A stretch of DNA of 64,000 nucleotides from Photobacterium phosphoreum (GCF_002954725.1 NZ_MSCQ01000001.1:2135824-2199823), one strand, 5' to 3'; positions 10,735-22,110 are shown, numbered from the stretch's first letter. Notes: generated by a model from the sequence alone, not told the origin. Program-made: numbers and translations.

Positions 10735-11186
10735 GAGAATACTCGTCTCGCACACTTAAGTTCTGCTGAACACACAGTTTCGCCATCAACTTTAGCGATA
10801 CCATTAAATAACGCGATACCGCGACGCTCTTTAATAAATTCAACTTCAAGAATCAGTTGGTCACCGGGTACAACAGGCTTACGGAACTTCGCTTTATCAA
10901 TACTCGCAAAGTAGTACAGTTCATTTTCTGCTGGAGCACCAAAGGTTTTAAAGGCTAATAAACCCGTTGCTTGTGCCATTGCTTCTAAAATTAATACGCC
11001 AGGAAATATCGGCATTTTAGGAAAGTGACCGGTAAACTGTGGCTCATTAACAGACACATTTTTAATAGCGGTTAAGGTTTTACCTTCATCATAATTGGTG
11101 ACACGATCAATCATAAGGAATGGGTAACGGTGAGGAAGAAGTTCCTGAATTTCGGTGATGTTTAACGTCTTATTTTCGGTCGTCAA
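10731..11186 (-). CDS. fabZ: 3-hydroxyacyl-[acyl-carrier-protein] dehydratase
   Basis: FabZ dehydrates 3-hydroxyacyl-ACP in fatty acid elongation and competes with LpxA for 3-hydroxymyristoyl-ACP. It is a 151-residue hotdog-fold protein with [13 protein letters not shown] at the N-terminus. The active-site block [20 protein letters not shown] contains the catalytic His and Glu. Its stop overlaps the lpxA start, and lpxD precedes it by 93 bp on the same strand. Confidence 0.97.
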   Translation of the reverse strand: MTTENKTLNITEIQELLPHRYPFLMIDRVTNYDEGKTLTAIKNVSVNEPQFTGHFPKMPIFPGVLILEAMAQATGLLAFKTFGAPAENELYYFASIDKAKFRKPVVPGDQLILEVEFIKERRGIALFNGIAKVDGETVCSAELKCARRVFS

Positions 11187-11279
11187 AACTAAATTCCTGT
11201 TTTAAAAACATGTAAAAAAATATGCTATGAAAATGCAAAATGGCCTACACAAAGGCAGGCCAATCAATGCTGATAAAAA

Positions 11280-12308
11280 TTATTCGTCTTTAGCTTTAAG
11301 TTGTTTTTCAACTGCCTTTAGACGTTTATTCATATCATCAATACGATGAACCCGGGTAGCTGTTCGACGCCACTCTTTATTAGGTTGTAGCGGAATACCT
11401 GAAGAATACATACCTTTTTCTTCGATACTGCGCATTACCATTCCCATACCAGTAATTGTGACACCATCAGCAATCTTAATATGGCCATTAAGTACCGAGG
11501 CACCACCAATAATACAATATTTACCGATGGTAGTACTGCCAGCAACAATAGTACCACCCGCCATCGCTGTACCATATCCGATCTGCACGTTATGAGCGAT
11601 TTGCATCTGGTTATCAATAATAACGTTATCAGCAATAATGGTATCTTCTAATGCACCGCGGTCAATACTGGTACATGCACCAATTTCAACTCGATTGCCT
11701 ATGCGAACCGAACCCAGTTGAGGGATCTTAACCCACTCACCTTTATCATTCGCATAACCAAAGCCATCAGCACCAATAACGGTACTTGATTGTACAAGGC
11801 ATTGTGAGCCGAGCACTACATCATGATAAATAGTGACATTTGCCCACAATTTGGTGTTATTACCAATAACGGCATTTTTACCAATAAAACAACCCGCACC
11901 AATTTGGACGTTATCGCCCAATTGCACTCCCGCTTCAATCACCGCATTGTGACCAATAGCAACATTACTACCAAGTGTTGCCGTTGGGTCAACATACGCT
12001 GACGCGGCAATATCCATCGCGGCAACAGGCGTTGTATCAAGAAGTTGAGCCACTAAGGCATAGCTAAGATAAGGGTCTTTTACGACAAGCATGTTGCCAT
12101 TAAAAAATTCGACATCCGCTTCTCGTAGCATTACTGCATCCGCTTGACACTGACTAAGCTGTTGACGGTACTTGCTATCAGAAAGGAACGTTATTTGCCC
12201 GGCAGTCGCCTTGCCCATCGCAGCAATCGAATGAATTTTAGTTGTGCCGTCGCCATGTAGCTCTGCACCTAATTTATCTGCTAATTCAGCAAGCGTAATT
12301 TCAGCCAT
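11280..12308 (-). CDS. lpxD: UDP-3-O-(3-hydroxyacyl)glucosamine N-acyltransferase
   Basis: LpxD adds the N-linked hydroxyacyl chain in the third step of lipid A synthesis. It is 342 residues. It has an N-terminal uridine-binding domain (about residues 1-100), a hexapeptide-repeat beta helix with the catalytic His in [14 protein letters not shown], and a C-terminal helical tail ([17 protein letters not shown]). It lies downstream of skp, and two perfect hairpins sit in the gap between the two genes. Confidence 0.97.
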   Translation of the reverse strand: MAEITLAELADKLGAELHGDGTTKIHSIAAMGKATAGQITFLSDSKYRQQLSQCQADAVMLREADVEFFNGNMLVVKDPYLSYALVAQLLDTTPVAAMDIAASAYVDPTATLGSNVAIGHNAVIEAGVQLGDNVQIGAGCFIGKNAVIGNNTKLWANVTIYHDVVLGSQCLVQSSTVIGADGFGYANDKGEWVKIPQLGSVRIGNRVEIGACTSIDRGALEDTIIADNVIIDNQMQIAHNVQIGYGTAMAGGTIVAGSTTIGKYCIIGGASVLNGHIKIADGVTITGMGMVMRSIEEKGMYSSGIPLQPNKEWRRTATRVHRIDDMNKRLKAVEKQLKAKDE

Positions 12309-12330
12309 TTTATTCTATCTCTCTTGTAAC

Positions 12331-12389
12331 AACAGCCACATAAGGTGGCTGTTAGATCAAAAGTTGTAGCTGAACCTGTCAGCTACAAC
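12331..12389 (-). promoter_or_regulatory. Two consecutive perfect hairpins between skp and lpxD
   Basis: GTTGTAGCTGA/TCAGCTACAAC is an 11-bp stem (12363-12373 with 12379-12389). AACAGCCAC/GTGGCTGTT is a 9-bp stem (12331-12339 with 12345-12353). In minus-strand RNA the first is followed by UUUUG, a weak terminator-like tail. The second lies just ahead of the lpxD ribosome binding region. They probably attenuate or stabilise the skp-lpxD message. Confidence 0.6.
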
Positions 12390-12410
12390 GTTTACCACAG
12401 GGTTACTGTT

Positions 12411-12920
12411 TTATTTTACGGCAGCAATAACTTTAGACGATAAGTCATCGCTCTTATTTGCAAACAATACCGCTTGCGCATCTAGCACAACATTGTAGCC
12501 ATTTTTCTTCGCAACAGTATCGATAGCAGTACGGATTTTCTTAACCAATTTCTGCTCTTCTTCCATGCCACGACGACGTTGATCTTCCGATAAAGCTTTT
12601 GCTTTTAGCTTATAATCAGAATCAAGTGCTGCAAGCTCACGTTGAATATCAGTACGTTGTTGAGGTGTCATTAACTCACCATCACGCTTCATTTTTTCGA
12701 TTTTGGTTTTCATTTTACCTTCAATCGAACGTAACGCAGCAACACGACCACTGAACTCTTTTTGCAATTTCTCTTGTACTTTGTAACGTGTCGCTAATTC
12801 AGACATTGCCTGACCTGTCGACACATAACCAATTTTTTGTGTTGCTTCTGCTGCATTGGCATACATAGATGAAGATAAAATAACCAAACCTAAACTTGCT
12901 GCTTTAATCCACTGTTTCAA
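12411..12920 (-). CDS. skp: Periplasmic chaperone Skp/OmpH
   Basis: Skp is a trimeric periplasmic chaperone that carries unfolded outer membrane proteins to the Bam complex. The 169-residue precursor has a signal peptide (about residues 1-23, ending SSSMYANA). A long lysine- and glutamate-rich helical coiled coil (about 50-130) forms the tentacles, followed by a C-terminal segment NVVLDAQAVLFAN typical of the OmpH family. It is 17 bp downstream of bamA, the protein that receives its clients. Confidence 0.95.
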   Translation of the reverse strand: MKQWIKAASLGLVILSSSMYANAAEATQKIGYVSTGQAMSELATRYKVQEKLQKEFSGRVAALRSIEGKMKTKIEKMKRDGELMTPQQRTDIQRELAALDSDYKLKAKALSEDQRRRGMEEEQKLVKKIRTAIDTVAKKNGYNVVLDAQAVLFANKSDDLSSKVIAAVK

Positions 12921-12937
12921 AAGACTCTCCTTAATAA

Positions 12938-15343
12938 TTAGAATGACTGACCAATGGTGAATGTGAAGAACTCTTCATCATCCCCTTCATATTTCTTGAT
13001 TGGTTTAGCAACCGAGAACACAAGTGGACCCATTGGGGACATCCACTGTAATGCAGCACCGTAAGACGCTCGAATCATACCTGGATCTGAATAATCAGGT
13101 AATGAGCTTGCGTTAGTATAATCTGGGTGGAATTCAGTATCCCATACTGAACCAGCATCAACGAAGAAACTGGTACGTACTTGGTTTTTCACTTCTTGAG
13201 AAGCAAACGGGGTTGGAACAATTAACTCCATACTCGCAAGTGCAATCGCATTACCACCAGTAGATTCGTCGCTAACTACACCCTTTTGGTTATTGCCTTG
13301 GCCTTCGCCATAAACCGCTTTAGGACCAACAGTATTAGAGCGGAAACCACGAATAGTAGTAAAACCACCCGCATAGTAGTTCTCATAGAATGGCATTAAT
13401 TGATCGCTGCCATTATCCGTTTTACCGTAACCGTTGCCGTAACCTAATTTACCACGGAGTAATAAGGTGTAGTCTTGTTTTTCCGTTAAAGGAATGTACT
13501 GACGAACATCGTATTGAGTCTTAAAGTATTGTGAATCTGAACCTGGAATAGTCATCTTAAATGACGCATTCTGGTAATTACCCGAAGTAGGGAAATAACC
13601 GCGGTTTAGGTGATTACGCGTCCATGAAACACTCCAGCTGAAGTCATCAAGTTCAATCGCATTATCACTATTTTCATCAAAACCATGGATCTTCTTGAAT
13701 TGTTGGATCTGATAGTAATCTTGGATATTAGAGATCTTATTATGATCATAACCCAAGCTAAAATCGAAGTAGTTCAATTCATTGAATGGGAAACCCCAGG
13801 TTAAACTCGCACCATAACTTTGGTTGGTATAATCCGAGATATTGGCATCAGATGCTTCAAACTCGTTATAGTAAACTTTACCACCTAAGCTAACGTTATT
13901 GATCGTAAAGTACGGATCTTTGTATTCAAGGCTAATATTCTTAGAGTAATCATTGGTCATCGCATTAATGCCAAATAAATTACCTGTACCTAGGAAGTTT
14001 TGTTGGGTTAAACCCGCCTGAAAACTAATACCAGATTCAGTACCATAACCAACACCGAAGTTGACACTACCAGAGTTAGCTTCTTTAACTTTGTACTTCA
14101 CATCAACCTGATCATCTGAACCAGGAACACGCACAGTTTGAACATCAACATTTTCAAAGAAACCGGTTCGGTTTAAACGCTCCTTACCTGTTTCGATTGC
14201 TTTACCGTTGAGCCATGAACCTTCCATTTGACGCATTTCACGACGTAATACTTCATCTTTAGTGGTGTTATTACCGCTAAATTCAATATTACGTACATAA
14301 ACACGTTTACCCTGTTCAACATTAACGATTAAAGACACTTGATGTGCCGCATCGTCAAACTCAGGCATAATAGTCACTTTTGGATAAGCGTAACCCGCCT
14401 TACCCAACTCACGCTTAACCGCTTCTTCTAACGCGGTAACTTCAGCACCATTGTAAACAGTGCCAGCTTTAAACGTGACTAGCTTATCAAACTCAGCAAT
14501 ACGGCCTGCAACGTCACCTTGGAACTTAACGTTTTTAACCTTGTATTGCTCACCTTCATGAACTTTTAAAGTAATGTACACGCCTTTTTTATCAGGAGAA
14601 ATAGCAACATGCGTTGATTCTAGACGGTACTTTAAATAGCCATTATTTAAGTACTGCGAGCGTAATGTTTCTAAGTCGCCTTGCAATACTTGTTTTTGAT
14701 ATTTTTCATTAGCCATAAAGTCCCACCAAGGCACACTGTCCTTAAGCTTAAACTTACCGACTAAATCAGCATCACTGAAAACATGATTACCAAGGATATT
14801 GATCTGCTTAATTTTAGCAGATACGCCCTCAGTAAAGACAAATTTAATATCAACACGGTTACGAGGTAAAGGCGTAACAACAGCTTCTACAGTGGCATTA
14901 TATTTACCGACGCTATAGTAGAAATCCTCTAGACCTTTATCGATCTTAGATAACGTTGTTCTATCAAGTGCCTCACCAACACGTAAGCCTGATGCTTCAA
15001 GGTTCTCTTTTAGCTGCTCATCTTTGATCGCTTTATTACCGGCAAAGGTAATATCAGCAATGGTTGGACGCTCTTTTACATCGACCAGTAACGTATTACC
15101 GTCTCGATATACCTTAATATCTTCAAAATTGCCGGAAGAATAAAGAGATTTGATCAGCGTTGAAATGTCCTGCGGATCAACAGTGTCGCCTACTCGAACC
15201 GGCATTTTTAACAATGCTGCGCCCATAGTGACCCGCTGAAGACCTTCAAAACGAATGTTATCAACTACAAATTTATTTTCCGCGCTATGCGCAACGCTGC
15301 TTGTTAAAAGCAGCGATGCGACTAACAGTTTTTTAATCGCCAT
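12938..15343 (-). CDS. bamA: Outer membrane protein assembly factor BamA
   Basis: BamA is the core barrel of the machine that inserts outer membrane proteins. The 801-residue precursor has a signal peptide (residues 1-20, ending SVAHSA). Five POTRA domains (about 24-420) follow, then a 16-strand barrel. The barrel contains the conserved RGF motif (FTTIRGFRSNTVGP), and the protein ends in the outer-membrane signal FTFTIGQSF with a terminal Phe. It sits between rseP and skp, the usual order, and is presumably part of the same sigma-E-responsive envelope operon. Confidence 0.98.
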   Translation of the reverse strand: MAIKKLLVASLLLTSSVAHSAENKFVVDNIRFEGLQRVTMGAALLKMPVRVGDTVDPQDISTLIKSLYSSGNFEDIKVYRDGNTLLVDVKERPTIADITFAGNKAIKDEQLKENLEASGLRVGEALDRTTLSKIDKGLEDFYYSVGKYNATVEAVVTPLPRNRVDIKFVFTEGVSAKIKQINILGNHVFSDADLVGKFKLKDSVPWWDFMANEKYQKQVLQGDLETLRSQYLNNGYLKYRLESTHVAISPDKKGVYITLKVHEGEQYKVKNVKFQGDVAGRIAEFDKLVTFKAGTVYNGAEVTALEEAVKRELGKAGYAYPKVTIMPEFDDAAHQVSLIVNVEQGKRVYVRNIEFSGNNTTKDEVLRREMRQMEGSWLNGKAIETGKERLNRTGFFENVDVQTVRVPGSDDQVDVKYKVKEANSGSVNFGVGYGTESGISFQAGLTQQNFLGTGNLFGINAMTNDYSKNISLEYKDPYFTINNVSLGGKVYYNEFEASDANISDYTNQSYGASLTWGFPFNELNYFDFSLGYDHNKISNIQDYYQIQQFKKIHGFDENSDNAIELDDFSWSVSWTRNHLNRGYFPTSGNYQNASFKMTIPGSDSQYFKTQYDVRQYIPLTEKQDYTLLLRGKLGYGNGYGKTDNGSDQLMPFYENYYAGGFTTIRGFRSNTVGPKAVYGEGQGNNQKGVVSDESTGGNAIALASMELIVPTPFASQEVKNQVRTSFFVDAGSVWDTEFHPDYTNASSLPDYSDPGMIRASYGAALQWMSPMGPLVFSVAKPIKKYEGDDEEFFTFTIGQSF

Positions 15344-15379
15344 TACTGTACTGATTATTCCTTGCTAAATACGCATTTA

Positions 15380-16735
15380 TTAAAGTCGGGTAAAATCATT
15401 GAATAGCGCAACCGCCATTAACGCAACCAAAATGGCTGATCCCACTCTATAGCCAATATCCTGAATTCGTTCAGATACAGGACGACGAGTTACCGCCTCG
15501 ATAGCAAAGAACATTAAATGTCCACCATCAAGTACAGGTAAAGGTAATAGGTTTACAATACCTAAGTTAACACTAATCAACGCTAAGAAACCAAGGAAAT
15601 ACACCAAACCAAACTCGGCAGTCATTCCAGCCCCTTTCGCGATAGATATCGGCCCGCTAAGGTTTTTTATTGCAACATCACCAGTAACAAGCTTAGTGAC
15701 CATATCAAACGTTAGTAACACTAATTGCTTGGTTTTTTCTGTCGCTTTTATCGCCGCATCAATGGGACCAAACTGCAAATTAACTTTGTACGATGCTGGC
15801 CAAGGTTCAATACTTGGTGCCAATCCTACATAGCCAACTTCTTTGCCATCAGCTTCCACTTTTACACGAGGCGTCAATGATAGCATCACTGGTTCCCCAT
15901 CACGTAAAACTTCAACTTGTAGCGTTGTCCCAGGATGAGAACGCACAGCGTCAACAAATTGCTGCCACTGCGTGACTGGTTTATTACCTATTGCGACAAT
16001 CTTATCATTTAATTTAAATCCTGCATCAATTGCTGCACTATTATCAACAAGTTGTGAAACAGTTAGCGTAATTGGCGGTGTAAATGGGGTGATACCCAGT
16101 GTCGTCAATACTCGCTGTGATTCAGGATCAAATGACCAATGTGTTAAATCAAGTGTACGTGAAACAACAACCGAACTGTTAGGTTCTTGTGCCGTTATAA
16201 CCACTTGTTTATCACCTATTTGAGAAATCAATGCCATATTGGCTGATTCCCAATCAGATGTTTCGAGTCCAGAAACTGATTTTAGTTCCATTCCCGGAAT
16301 AATTCCCGCTTTAGCGGCAATTGATTGTGGTGCCACTTCACCAATCATTGGCTTTAATGCTGGCACCCCAATTAAATACACCACCCAATAAGCAAAAATA
16401 GCAAACACAAAGTTTGCCATTGGCCCTGCGGCAACAATAGCACTTCGCTGCCATATTTTCTTATTATTAAACGCCATATGGCGCTGCTCAGGTGCAACTT
16501 CAGCTACCCGCTCATCAAGCATTTTAACGTAACCACCCAGTGGTATCATCGCTAATACGTATTCAGTACCGTCTTTACCTACACGCTTAAATAAGGTTTT
16601 ACCAAAACCAATAGAAAAACGTTCAACATACACACCACAGCGACGAGCAACCCAAAAATGGCCAAACTCATGCACAGCGATAAGAATACCAAGAGCAACT
16701 AAAAACGCGCTTAAATTACGGATAAATTCAATCAT
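15380..16735 (-). CDS. rseP: Site-2 zinc metalloprotease RseP
   Basis: RseP cuts the anti-sigma factor RseA inside the inner membrane after DegS, releasing sigma-E in response to misfolded outer membrane proteins. It is 451 residues. The zinc motif HEFGH is at 22-26 in the first helix, two PDZ domains occupy the middle, and [13 protein letters not shown] near residue 400 provides the third metal ligand. It overlaps the dxr stop by 4 bp, so translation is coupled, and bamA follows 36 bp later. Confidence 0.97.
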   Translation of the reverse strand: MIEFIRNLSAFLVALGILIAVHEFGHFWVARRCGVYVERFSIGFGKTLFKRVGKDGTEYVLAMIPLGGYVKMLDERVAEVAPEQRHMAFNNKKIWQRSAIVAAGPMANFVFAIFAYWVVYLIGVPALKPMIGEVAPQSIAAKAGIIPGMELKSVSGLETSDWESANMALISQIGDKQVVITAQEPNSSVVVSRTLDLTHWSFDPESQRVLTTLGITPFTPPITLTVSQLVDNSAAIDAGFKLNDKIVAIGNKPVTQWQQFVDAVRSHPGTTLQVEVLRDGEPVMLSLTPRVKVEADGKEVGYVGLAPSIEPWPASYKVNLQFGPIDAAIKATEKTKQLVLLTFDMVTKLVTGDVAIKNLSGPISIAKGAGMTAEFGLVYFLGFLALISVNLGIVNLLPLPVLDGGHLMFFAIEAVTRRPVSERIQDIGYRVGSAILVALMAVALFNDFTRL

Positions 16736-17928
16736 GCAAAATCCTTCGCAATAATGTCTAGTGCAAGCTCTCGCGCTTGCTGATCTAGCACCATGACGGC
16801 ATCAATATCATTAGGTTCAGTTAATACCGCTACGTCTAACACTGCTTTATTCACTTTCGCAATGTCAGTGAAACGGATCTGATTATTTAAAAACGCAGCA
16901 ACAGCAATTTCATTAGCTGCATTTAAGGTAGTGGTTGCAGCTTGCCCCTGATAACACGCATCAATGGCTAATTTCAAACATGGATAGCGTTCAAAATCAG
17001 GTTCCATAAAGGTAAACTCACCGATTTTACTAAAATCCAGCGGAGCTACGCTAGATTCTACCCGCTCAGGGTAAGCCATTGCACACGCAATCGGAGTACA
17101 CATATCAGGTAATCCCATTTGTGCAATGACTGAACCATCTTTATATTGCACCATTGAGTGGATCACTGACTGCGGATGAATAACAACTTGCATCTGCTCG
17201 CGACTCGCATTAAATAGCCACCGCGCTTCAATATATTCCAAACCTTTATTCATCATGGTTGCAGAATCGACTGAAATTTTAGGCCCCATAGACCAATTCG
17301 GATGCGCAATCGCCATCGCGGGTGTTACAGCATCTAAGGCACTGATATCAGTATAACGGAATGGGCCACCAGAACCGGTTAATAACACCTTACTGACACC
17401 ATGAGCCGCTAAATCACAGCGCCCCATTCGACGTTGAATCTCAACAGGTAACGCTTGAAATATCGCATTATGCTCACTATCAACTGGCAGTAATTCTGCG
17501 CCATACTCTTCGCAAGCATCAATGAACATTTGACCCGTCATGACTAGCGCTTCTTTATTCGCTAATAAAATCCGCTTACCTTTTTTAACCGCTGCCATGG
17601 TGGGTAATAAGCCTGCGGCACCAACAATAGCAGCCATCACGGTATCGACTTCATCTAACGCTGCAACATGGCAAATACCATCATCACCACTTAATACCGT
17701 GATATTTAACCCTGCTTGCTGCACTAACGCGTTAAGTTGAGCTGCCGCAATCACACTTGCCATCGCAGCATATTGCGGTTGCCATTGCTGACAAAGGGCA
17801 AACATTTTATCAACATTAGAGCCCGCAGCTAGTGCAGTGACTTCAAATGAATCAGGGTTTTGAGCGATTACCGCTAATGTGCTACTACCAATCGAGCCAG
17901 TCGCACCAAGAATCGTTAACTTACGCAT
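16732..17928 (-). CDS. dxr: 1-deoxy-D-xylulose 5-phosphate reductoisomerase
   Basis: Dxr (IspC) converts DXP to 2-C-methyl-D-erythritol 4-phosphate with NADPH, the committed step of the MEP isoprenoid pathway. It is 398 residues. The N-terminal NADPH motif is [10 protein letters not shown], and the metal-binding region includes [32 protein letters not shown] is the conserved substrate-binding block. With cdsA and uppS upstream, it joins isoprenoid and phospholipid supply to envelope assembly. Confidence 0.97.
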   Translation of the reverse strand: MRKLTILGATGSIGSSTLAVIAQNPDSFEVTALAAGSNVDKMFALCQQWQPQYAAMASVIAAAQLNALVQQAGLNITVLSGDDGICHVAALDEVDTVMAAIVGAAGLLPTMAAVKKGKRILLANKEALVMTGQMFIDACEEYGAELLPVDSEHNAIFQALPVEIQRRMGRCDLAAHGVSKVLLTGSGGPFRYTDISALDAVTPAMAIAHPNWSMGPKISVDSATMMNKGLEYIEARWLFNASREQMQVVIHPQSVIHSMVQYKDGSVIAQMGLPDMCTPIACAMAYPERVESSVAPLDFSKIGEFTFMEPDFERYPCLKLAIDACYQGQAATTTLNAANEIAVAAFLNNQIRFTDIAKVNKAVLDVAVLTEPNDIDAVMVLDQQARELALDIIAKDFA

Positions 17929-17946
17929 AAAATCACTTACAGTTAC

Positions 17947-17973
17947 AAAAAAGGCAGCAAAATAGCTGCCTTT
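17947..17973 (-). terminator. Terminator downstream of cdsA
   Basis: AAAGGCAGC (17950-17958) pairs with GCTGCCTTT (17965-17973). On the minus strand it is followed by TTTTTT. It divides uppS-cdsA from dxr-rseP-bamA. Confidence 0.85.
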
Positions 17974-17994
17974 AAAAGAGAAGGTTGTTATTAA

Positions 17995-18843
17995 TTATAT
18001 TAGCCACAGATAGAGCAATGCAAATACAGGGATAGCGGCAGTTAAACTATCAATACGATCAAGAATACCACCATGCCCAGGCAAAATATTACCGCTGTCT
18101 TTAATACCAGAAACTCGCTTAAACATACTTTCAACTAAGTCGCCTAAAACCGAGATAATCACTGTAATAATAGCAATAAAGAATAATTGGCCCAACGATG
18201 TAAACTCAATCGATAATAAATGTGAACCAAGCCAAGTAACAACAAGCGCTAAACACGCTCCGCCGACTAACCCTTCGATGGTTTTATTTGGACTCACTGC
18301 CGGTGCCATCTTATGCTTACCAAAACGCTTGCCAGAGAAATAAGCGCCAGTATCAGCCGCCCATACTAATAAGCACACTAGTAAAACTAAGCAAGCACCA
18401 TGGTAGGGATTATTGTCATAATTCACTGCGCGGAGCATTAAAATACTCCAAAAAAAAGGCAATAATGTGAGCAACCCAAAAATTTGCTTTAGAAAAGGGT
18501 TATTTGACCAGAAATCAGCACTTTTAGGATAACTAATAGCTAATGCGGATGCGACTAACCACCACAAACCACCAATAAGTAAAATAGTACGATAGATACC
18601 ATCAGGATGAGAGAGAGATGCGGGATCAGTGGGTAACAGCGCAAGGCTTGCTCCCAGTATGATAGTCGGTAAAATCATCGCATTAATACGTGATGATGCG
18701 TTAACAAACTGCGTCCACTCCCAGAAACCAACTAAGGTTATTGCAGCCATGGCAATAATAAAAGCAGGTAACGGCAGAAAAAAGATTCCTGCAATGACAA
18801 GTGGCGCGAGGATTAACGCGGTAATAATTCGTTGCTTGAGCAA
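17995..18843 (-). CDS. cdsA: Phosphatidate cytidylyltransferase
   Basis: CdsA makes CDP-diacylglycerol from CTP and phosphatidic acid for all phospholipids. It is a 282-residue multi-pass inner membrane protein. The family signature near the C-terminus is SGIKDSGNILPGHGGILDRIDS. The N-terminus MLKQRIITALILAPLVIAGIFFL is typical. It follows uppS by about 100 bp on the same strand. Confidence 0.96.
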   Translation of the reverse strand: MLKQRIITALILAPLVIAGIFFLPLPAFIIAMAAITLVGFWEWTQFVNASSRINAMILPTIILGASLALLPTDPASLSHPDGIYRTILLIGGLWWLVASALAISYPKSADFWSNNPFLKQIFGLLTLLPFFWSILMLRAVNYDNNPYHGACLVLLVCLLVWAADTGAYFSGKRFGKHKMAPAVSPNKTIEGLVGGACLALVVTWLGSHLLSIEFTSLGQLFFIAIITVIISVLGDLVESMFKRVSGIKDSGNILPGHGGILDRIDSLTAAIPVFALLYLWLI

Positions 18844-18945
18844 ACTGCGTCCTCTTTTATATAAGAAATATAGTATCGGAAAAAACCGCTACTTAAACAA
18901 TAACGCCAACACACAACATTGCGTATTGGCGAAAATAATGTTTTT

Positions 18946-19707
18946 TTATTTTAACAAAGCTTGTATCTGCTCGCCAGTACAACCAAAGCGGCGCTCACGA
19001 TTTACAAACCATGCTACAGCATTTACCAAACTTTCTTCATCAAAATCTGGCCAATGTTGTTCAGTGAAATATAATTCAGCATAAGCAGTTTGCCATAACA
19101 TAAAATTACTAATGCGACACTCGCCACTGGTACGAATTAATAAATCAACATCGGGTAAGCCTTGAGTCACTAACCCCTGCGCTAAATCTTGTTCAGTCAG
19201 AGAGTCAATATCAAGTTGTTGATCAATAACACGCTGCATCATTTTCTTCGTTGCTTGCAGAATATCCCATTGACCGCCATAGTTAGCTGCCACATTTAAC
19301 ACTAGCCCAGTGTTATCTTCAGTTAATAATTCTGCTGCAGTAATTTTTTTCTGCAGTCGAGCACTGAAGCGACTTTTGTCTCCGATAATACATAATCGAA
19401 TATTATTTTTATGTAGTCTTTTAACTTCACGACCTAAAACGGTCATGAATAATTCCATTAGTAATGAAACTTCATCCTCAGGACGACGCCAATTTTCACT
19501 ACTAAAAGCAAACAAAGTCACGACCTTAATACCTAGTCGATTTGCCGTAGAGACGGTCTTACGTACCGCTTCTACTCCTGCTTTATGGCCAAATACTCGC
19601 GCTTTACCTTTGGCTTTAGCCCAACGGCCATTACCATCCATAATCACTGCGATGTGTTGTGGAAGATAGTCGGCTGAAAGAACAGCGTCTATAGAAGGTT
19701 GTGCCAT
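18946..19707 (-). CDS. uppS: Undecaprenyl diphosphate synthase
   Basis: UppS (IspU) extends farnesyl diphosphate to the C55 undecaprenyl carrier used for peptidoglycan and O-antigen. It is 253 residues. The catalytic block [17 protein letters not shown] includes the magnesium-binding Asp. The FSSENWRRP and [17 protein letters not shown] blocks are also conserved cis-prenyltransferase motifs. It lies between frr (with a terminator in between) and cdsA. Confidence 0.97.
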   Translation of the reverse strand: MAQPSIDAVLSADYLPQHIAVIMDGNGRWAKAKGKARVFGHKAGVEAVRKTVSTANRLGIKVVTLFAFSSENWRRPEDEVSLLMELFMTVLGREVKRLHKNNIRLCIIGDKSRFSARLQKKITAAELLTEDNTGLVLNVAANYGGQWDILQATKKMMQRVIDQQLDIDSLTEQDLAQGLVTQGLPDVDLLIRTSGECRISNFMLWQTAYAELYFTEQHWPDFDEESLVNAVAWFVNRERRFGCTGEQIQALLK

Positions 19708-19718
19708 ATTTATCCCTC

Positions 19719-19750
19719 AAAAAAAAAGCGCCGTGCTGCCGCACAGCGCC
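19719..19750 (-). terminator. Terminator downstream of frr
   Basis: GCGCCGTGC and GCACAGCGC form a 9-bp GC-rich hairpin (one G-U pair) with loop TGCC. On the minus strand a run of nine T follows. This is a strong terminator between frr and uppS. Confidence 0.9.
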
Positions 19751-19784
19751 TTAACTTTGTCAGCTAAATTAAGACAATAATGTC

Positions 19785-20342
19785 TTAAACTTCCATTAGC
19801 TCTTTTTCTTTCACTTCAAGAACAGCTTCAATATTCTTGATAGCTTCATCTGTTAGTTTCTGAATTTCATCTTGTGCACGACGATCATCATCTTCAGAAA
19901 TATCTTTATCTTTTAATAAAGACTTAACTGTAGCATTAGCATCACGACGGATGTTACGTACAGCAACACGGCCTTGCTCAGCTTCAGCACGTACAATCTT
20001 AACAAGATCGCGACGACGCTCTTCTGTTAGCGGTGGCAATGGCACACGAATTACCGTACCTGCTGACATTGGATTTAAACCCAAATCAGACATCATAATT
20101 GCTTTTTCAACTTTCGCTGACAATTCACGGTCAAATACCGTAATCGCCAATGTACGTGAATCTTCTGCAACCACGTTAGCAACTTGCTTTAGTGGTGTGC
20201 TTGCGCCGTAATACTCAACATAAATAGTGTCAAGTAGGCTTGGATGTGCACGGCCAGTACGAATTTTTACTAATTGACCTTTCAGTGCATCAACACTTTT
20301 TTCCATGCGCGTTTGCGCATCTTGTTTGATTTCGTTAATCAC
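19785..20342 (-). CDS. frr: Ribosome recycling factor
   Basis: With EF-G, RRF splits post-termination ribosomes. It is 185 residues, the E. coli length. It has the conserved [12 protein letters not shown] and [15 protein letters not shown] blocks and the long three-helix bundle pattern. It is next after pyrH on the minus strand, the standard rpsB-tsf-pyrH-frr order. Confidence 0.98.
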   Translation of the reverse strand: MINEIKQDAQTRMEKSVDALKGQLVKIRTGRAHPSLLDTIYVEYYGASTPLKQVANVVAEDSRTLAITVFDRELSAKVEKAIMMSDLGLNPMSAGTVIRVPLPPLTEERRRDLVKIVRAEAEQGRVAVRNIRRDANATVKSLLKDKDISEDDDRRAQDEIQKLTDEAIKNIEAVLEVKEKELMEV

Positions 20343-20409
20343 GATAAATACCTTAAATTATGCTGTCATCATAGCGCTAATTTTCAGCGCTACATTAATC
20401 TTACAAGGC

Positions 20410-21138
20410 TTAAGCGTTAGTGATCAGCGTACCTTCTTGCTCACCCATTACAACACGGCGCAATGCACCTGGCTTATTCATGTTAAATACACGAATTGGC
20501 ATGTTGTGGTCACGAGCAAGAGTAAATGCAGCCAAATCCATGACCTTAAGTTCTTTTTCAAGTACATCTTGGTAGCTCAGCTGTTCACAAAGCGTAGCAT
20601 CTGGATTTTTAACTGGATCATCCGTGTACACGCCTTCAACTTTTGTTGCTTTCAATACTACATCAGCTTCGATTTCGATACCACGAAGACATGCAGCAGA
20701 ATCGGTTGTGAAGAACGGATTGCCTGTACCTGCAGAGAAAATAACAACACGGCCTTGACGTAACTGACTGATAGCATCAGCCCAGTTATAATTATCACAT
20801 ACACCGTTTAGAGGAATAGCAGACATTACTCGCGCGTTCACATAGGCACGGTGCAGCGCATCACGCATTGCTAAGCCGTTCATTACTGTTGCTAGCATAC
20901 CCATGTGGTCGCCCACAACTCGGTTCATACCTGCTTCAGCCAGACCAGCACCACGGAATAGGTTACCGCCTCCGATAACAAGGCCGACTTGAACACCTAA
21001 TTCAACGAGTTCTTTTACTTCTTGTGCCATACGGTCAAGAACTTGAGCGTCAATACCAAATCCTTCTTTACCTTGTAGTGCTTCGCCACTTAGTTTTAGA
21101 AGAATACGCTGATAAGTTGGTTTAGGGTTTGTAGTCAT
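20410..21138 (-). CDS. pyrH: UMP kinase
   Basis: PyrH phosphorylates UMP to UDP and is a hexameric amino acid kinase-fold enzyme regulated by GTP and UTP. The N-terminal [11 protein letters not shown] and the [10 protein letters not shown] loop bind phosphate, and [15 protein letters not shown] is conserved. I start at the ATG at 21138 (242 residues; E. coli has 241) because GGAAGG lies at the right distance. A TTG start five codons upstream would overlap that Shine-Dalgarno sequence. Confidence 0.97.
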   Translation of the reverse strand: MTTNPKPTYQRILLKLSGEALQGKEGFGIDAQVLDRMAQEVKELVELGVQVGLVIGGGNLFRGAGLAEAGMNRVVGDHMGMLATVMNGLAMRDALHRAYVNARVMSAIPLNGVCDNYNWADAISQLRQGRVVIFSAGTGNPFFTTDSAACLRGIEIEADVVLKATKVEGVYTDDPVKNPDATLCEQLSYQDVLEKELKVMDLAAFTLARDHNMPIRVFNMNKPGALRRVVMGEQEGTLITNA

Positions 21139-21177
21139 TTTTTTACCTTCCAAGCTGATTTTGAGATATGGAGTTGT

Positions 21178-21206
21178 AAAAAGACCGCAACGTCGGTTGC
21201 GGTCTT
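21178..21206 (-). terminator. Terminator downstream of tsf
   Basis: AAGACCGCAAC (21181-21191) pairs perfectly with GTTGCGGTCTT (21196-21206). On the minus strand it is followed by TTTTT. It separates rpsB-tsf from pyrH-frr. Confidence 0.9.
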
Positions 21207-21227
21207 TGATATTCTGATTAAAAAGGA

Positions 21228-22073
21228 TTAGCCTTTTTGAACAGCTGCTACTTCTTCAGCAAAGCTCATTTCTTTAGCTTTCTCGATACCTTCACCAACT
21301 TCTAAACGTACGAAGTTAGTTACTGTAGCGCCTGTTTCTTTCAAGATATCGCCAACAGTTTTCTTTGGTTCCATGATGAAAGCTTGGCCAGTTAGAGAAA
21401 CTTCGCCAGTAAACTTCTTCATGCGACCTTCAACCATCTTCTCTGCGATAGCTTGAGGCTTGCCTTCGTTCATAGCGATTTCAACTTGAACAGCACGCTC
21501 TTTTGCTACAACTTCAGCTGGTACGTCACTTGGGTTAACGTATTCAGGGTTAGATGCTGCAACATGCATTGCGATGTGCTTAAGAGTTTCTGCGTCGCCG
21601 TTACCAGCAACAACTACTGCGATACGAGTACCGTGAGTGTAAGTAGAAACTTTATCACCAGCGATGTATGCTACGCGACGGATAGAGATGTTCTCACCGA
21701 TCTTAGCTACTAGCTCGATACGTGCTTCTTCAAATTGTGCTTGAAGCTCTTCAACTGTTGCGTGGCTAGCAAGTGCTGCATCAGCAACCATGTTAGCGAA
21801 TGCAAGGAAGCTACCGTCTTTAGCAACGAAGTCAGTCTGGCAGTTTACTTCAACAAGCGCTGCTTTACCGTCAGCATCTTTAATGATGATAGTACCTTCA
21901 GCTGCTACGTTACCTGCTTTTTTAGCAGCTTTAGCAGCACCGCTCTTACGCATGTTTTCGATTGCTAGCTCAATATCAGCGTTAGCTTCTACTAGTGCTT
22001 TCTTACAATCCATCATACCTGCGCCAGTACGTTCACGCAGTTCTTTAACTAGGGCAGCTGTAACTGTTGCCAT
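21228..22073 (-). CDS. tsf: Elongation factor Ts
   Basis: EF-Ts exchanges GDP for GTP on EF-Tu. It is 281 residues. The N-terminal UBA-like domain has [19 protein letters not shown], followed by the EAN.D.E.AIE.MR segment and the [11 protein letters not shown] signature. It is downstream of rpsB with a hairpin attenuator in the gap, as in other gammaproteobacteria, so it is likely regulated together with S2. Confidence 0.98.
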   Translation of the reverse strand: MATVTAALVKELRERTGAGMMDCKKALVEANADIELAIENMRKSGAAKAAKKAGNVAAEGTIIIKDADGKAALVEVNCQTDFVAKDGSFLAFANMVADAALASHATVEELQAQFEEARIELVAKIGENISIRRVAYIAGDKVSTYTHGTRIAVVVAGNGDAETLKHIAMHVAASNPEYVNPSDVPAEVVAKERAVQVEIAMNEGKPQAIAEKMVEGRMKKFTGEVSLTGQAFIMEPKKTVGDILKETGATVTNFVRLEVGEGIEKAKEMSFAEEVAAVQKG

Positions 22074-22110
22074 GTGATAATCCTCAGATTTGAATTCGTT
22101 GAGTAAAAAT

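Noticed and set aside
18629..19084. 151-codon plus-strand frame across cdsA and uppS
   Set aside because: It is antisense to conserved genes on both sides and has no domain.
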